Of a stretch of 64,000 nucleotides of DNA, positions 63,933 through 64,000 are shown piece after piece (the first letter of the stretch is position 1; every line of letters starts with the position of its first letter). Origin of the DNA: an uncultured Bacteroidota bacterium (GTDB lineage: Bacteria > Bacteroidota > Bacteroidia > Chitinophagales > Chitinophagaceae). The stretch spans positions 62,001-126,000 of the forward strand of contig CAIYLW010000084.1 in assembly GCA_903927185.1 (NCBI GenBank), read 5' to 3'. Position numbers and translations under genes: made by a program. The notes under the pieces are model-generated. The model saw nothing but the letters and a program-made list of their open reading frames with translations, did not search any database and had not been told where the DNA came from.

Positions 63933-64000
63933 GATTAATAATTTTCCTGGTTATTAAGAATTTTGATTCACTTTATGCCAGATTGAAATTTGGTTACCAA

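Noticed and set aside
63954..63998. A short open frame on the minus strand at the right edge, reading GNQISIWHKVNQNS before a stop
   Set aside because: It could be the last residues of a gene upstream of argC (perhaps argG), but 14 codons at a window edge are too few to support a call.

Overview
The window looks like a chromosomal segment of a Bacteroidota bacterium, most likely a member of the Chitinophagaceae or a close relative. The evidence is the gene content: a CcoN-CcoO fusion, a methionine synthase split into two genes, an N-acylornithine-type carbamoyltransferase instead of ordinary ArgF, the futalosine menaquinone pathway, and SPASM radical-SAM proteins. The DNA is AT-rich, most start codons lack a Shine-Dalgarno sequence, and several intergenic regions carry Bacteroidota-type promoters (TTG near -33, TAnnTTTG near -7). 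I see no prophage, insertion sequence, CRISPR array, tRNA or rRNA gene. This is mostly housekeeping and respiratory chromosome with several regulatory regions of interest.

Layout. 1-8170: the tail of a TonB-dependent receptor, an M20 amidohydrolase, ssb, an unknown exported protein, a LOG-family protein and a large AsmA-like protein, followed by a nested palindromic repeat cluster. 8174-19000 (minus strand): an outer-membrane barrel protein, the two methionine synthase genes behind a highly structured leader, YceI, RecR, an Ig-like lipoprotein and a UvrD/AddB-like helicase-nuclease. 19019-25280: an SRPBCC protein followed by a remnant of a LacI-type gene, the potassium transporter Kup, a GHL10 glycosidase, a MarR regulator and a radical-SAM/SPASM protein.

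25414-34500 (plus strand) is a cbb3 oxidase region: an FNR-like regulator, a hemerythrin-like protein, the copper ATPase CcoI, CcoS, fused CcoNO, CcoQ, CcoP, FixH and a TauE/SafE-like protein. Two promoters in it share the same double FNR-type box layout, so the local FNR protein probably switches both the nitrosative/oxidative repair gene with CcoI and the oxidase genes when oxygen is low. ccoG is missing from its usual place.

34500-47100: a candidate sigma-54 promoter with a small RNA, VanZ, GcvH, SerS, an alpha/beta hydrolase, an L,D-transpeptidase, an ECF sigma/anti-sigma/outer-membrane operon, MqnC, an aspartyl protease with PDZ, an M16 protease and GcvT. 47200-51240: a PadR-controlled envelope-stress locus (PspC with a C-terminal toastrack-like part, and a YvlD-like membrane protein). 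51336-57340: pyruvate phosphate dikinase, an inactive-type M16 subunit, small unknowns and an FKBP isomerase. 57409-63932: an arginine operon transcribed argC-argD-argF'-argB-argE'-argH, in which carbamoylation happens on N-acylornithine and the acyl group is removed from N-acylcitrulline.

The observations I rate highest are the metH leader (a candidate riboswitch with mutually exclusive pairings that I cannot assign to a known class), the duplicated FNR promoter architecture, and the sigma-54-type promoter that directly precedes a short terminated transcript.
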